DNA from: Clostridia bacterium
GTDB taxonomy: Bacteria; Bacillota; Clostridia; Oscillospirales; Acutalibacteraceae
Assembly: GCA_024404145.1 (NCBI GenBank)
Contig: JAKSQK010000001.1
Location: 310,001-374,000, forward strand
Reading direction: 5' to 3'
DNA length: 64,000 nt
Shown here: positions 63,808 through 64,000 of the stretch, one piece after another
How positions within the stretch are numbered: position 1 is the stretch's first letter
How the letters are laid out: the number at the start of each line of letters is the position of its first letter
Program-made: the position numbers and the translations under genes
Notes under the pieces: model-generated
The model's input: the letters and a program-made list of their open reading frames with translations, nothing else
The model's database searches: none
What the model was told of the DNA's origin: nothing

Positions 63808-63916
63808 CAACGGCTCCCTTGCCTAAAGGGTGATTCCCCACAGTGTGGGGAAATGTCACGAAGTGACAAAAGGGACGGGCCCGTTGGGCTGTCGCCGTTA
63901 GGCGACTGGGGGATAT
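63808..63916 (+). repeat. Intergenic palindromic repeat, composite unit B
   Basis: It begins like unit A (GGCTCCCTTGCCTAAAGGG) and ends like it (CTGTCGCC-GTTA-GGCGACTGGGGGATA), but the middle holds a second type of element: TTCCCCACA/TGTGGGGAA and TGTCAC-GAA-GTGACA, then AAAAGGGACGGGCCCGTT. It looks like one repeat family inserted in, or recombined with, another. Confidence 0.75.
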
Positions 63917-63977
63917 CACTATAATTTGTGCTGTGAAAAAATTGGTCAATCTTTTCGCAGTAAACCGAAAGAGTATC

Positions 63978-64000
63978 CCTCCACCACTTCGTGGTCCCCC
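63978..64000 (-). repeat. Intergenic palindromic repeat, unit C (cut by window end)
   Basis: CCCTCCACCACTTCGTGGTC with the hairpin CCAC-TTC-GTGG and a final CCCCC reads as the reverse orientation of the same repeat class. Together with units A and B it fills the otherwise gene-free 346 bp after spoIVB; I see no coding sequence there. Confidence 0.6.

Noticed and set aside
63680..64000. CRISPR array
   Set aside because: Units are not direct repeats with regular spacers; they are irregular palindromes in mixed orientation and no cas genes are near.

Overview
The window is a low-GC stretch of a Bacillota (Firmicutes) chromosome, most probably an obligately anaerobic member of class Clostridia from a spore-forming lineage. 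The evidence is a SpoIVB peptidase gene, a NAD-linked multimeric [FeFe] hydrogenase, two glycyl-radical enzymes each with a radical-SAM activase, Clostridia-type gene order (rnc / radical SAM / smc / ftsY; nadD / yqeK / rsfS; infC-rpmI-rplT), an FMN riboswitch on ribU, and strong A+T-rich sigma-A promoters. I cannot name the genus. All genes but two read rightward, as expected within one replichore. There are no rRNAs, CRISPR arrays, transposases or prophage genes.

Layout. 1-4.6 kb: the end of a branched-chain amino acid ABC transporter operon (binding protein carrying a truncated second domain, then livHMGF). 4.6-9.5 kb: rpsB-tsf, rplS behind a leader, lepB, rbgA, rnhB, yraN. 9.5-12.9 kb: an M19 dipeptidase, thrC, a small antisense DUF1540 cysteine-rich gene and a metallophosphoesterase. 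13-16.4 kb: proteostasis genes tig (with a histone-like basic tail), clpP and clpX. 16.4-19.3 kb: a two-gene unit for a small, unassigned glycyl-radical enzyme and its activase. 19.3-22.6 kb: infC (AUC start, L20-type leader)-rpmI-rplT, a SpoU methyltransferase and dprA. 22.7-38 kb: a dense housekeeping run, topA-trmFO-plsX-rnc-radical SAM-smc-ftsY-XTPase-yhbY-nadD-yqeK-rsfS-leuS, closed by a strong terminator.

38.1-47.5 kb is the main accessory region. It has its own promoter and terminator and holds nine genes for a surface glycopolymer: two LicD-type phosphotransferases, an octopine-dehydrogenase-family oxidoreductase, a Stealth phosphosugar transferase, a Wzy-like polymerase, a polysaccharide pyruvyltransferase-family protein, a Wzx-like flippase, and a split FrhB-type protein plus ferredoxin. 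No ordinary glycosyltransferase is present, so the product may be rich in phosphodiester linkages.

47.5-56 kb is anaerobic redox metabolism: an hndABCD-type hydrogenase operon behind a Rex-like palindrome; then a NrdG-like activase and a class III ribonucleotide reductase with a C-terminal redoxin domain, directly followed by thioredoxin reductase. This layout suggests a complete NADPH-TrxB-redoxin-NrdD electron path. An almost textbook NrdR box sits at the nrdD promoter. 56-64 kb: FMN riboswitch-ribU, a histidine phosphatase, an MreB-like protein, tRNA-Trp, tex, a leftward NahK-like kinase, spoIVB, and a terminal patch of imperfect palindromic intergenic repeats cut by the window edge.
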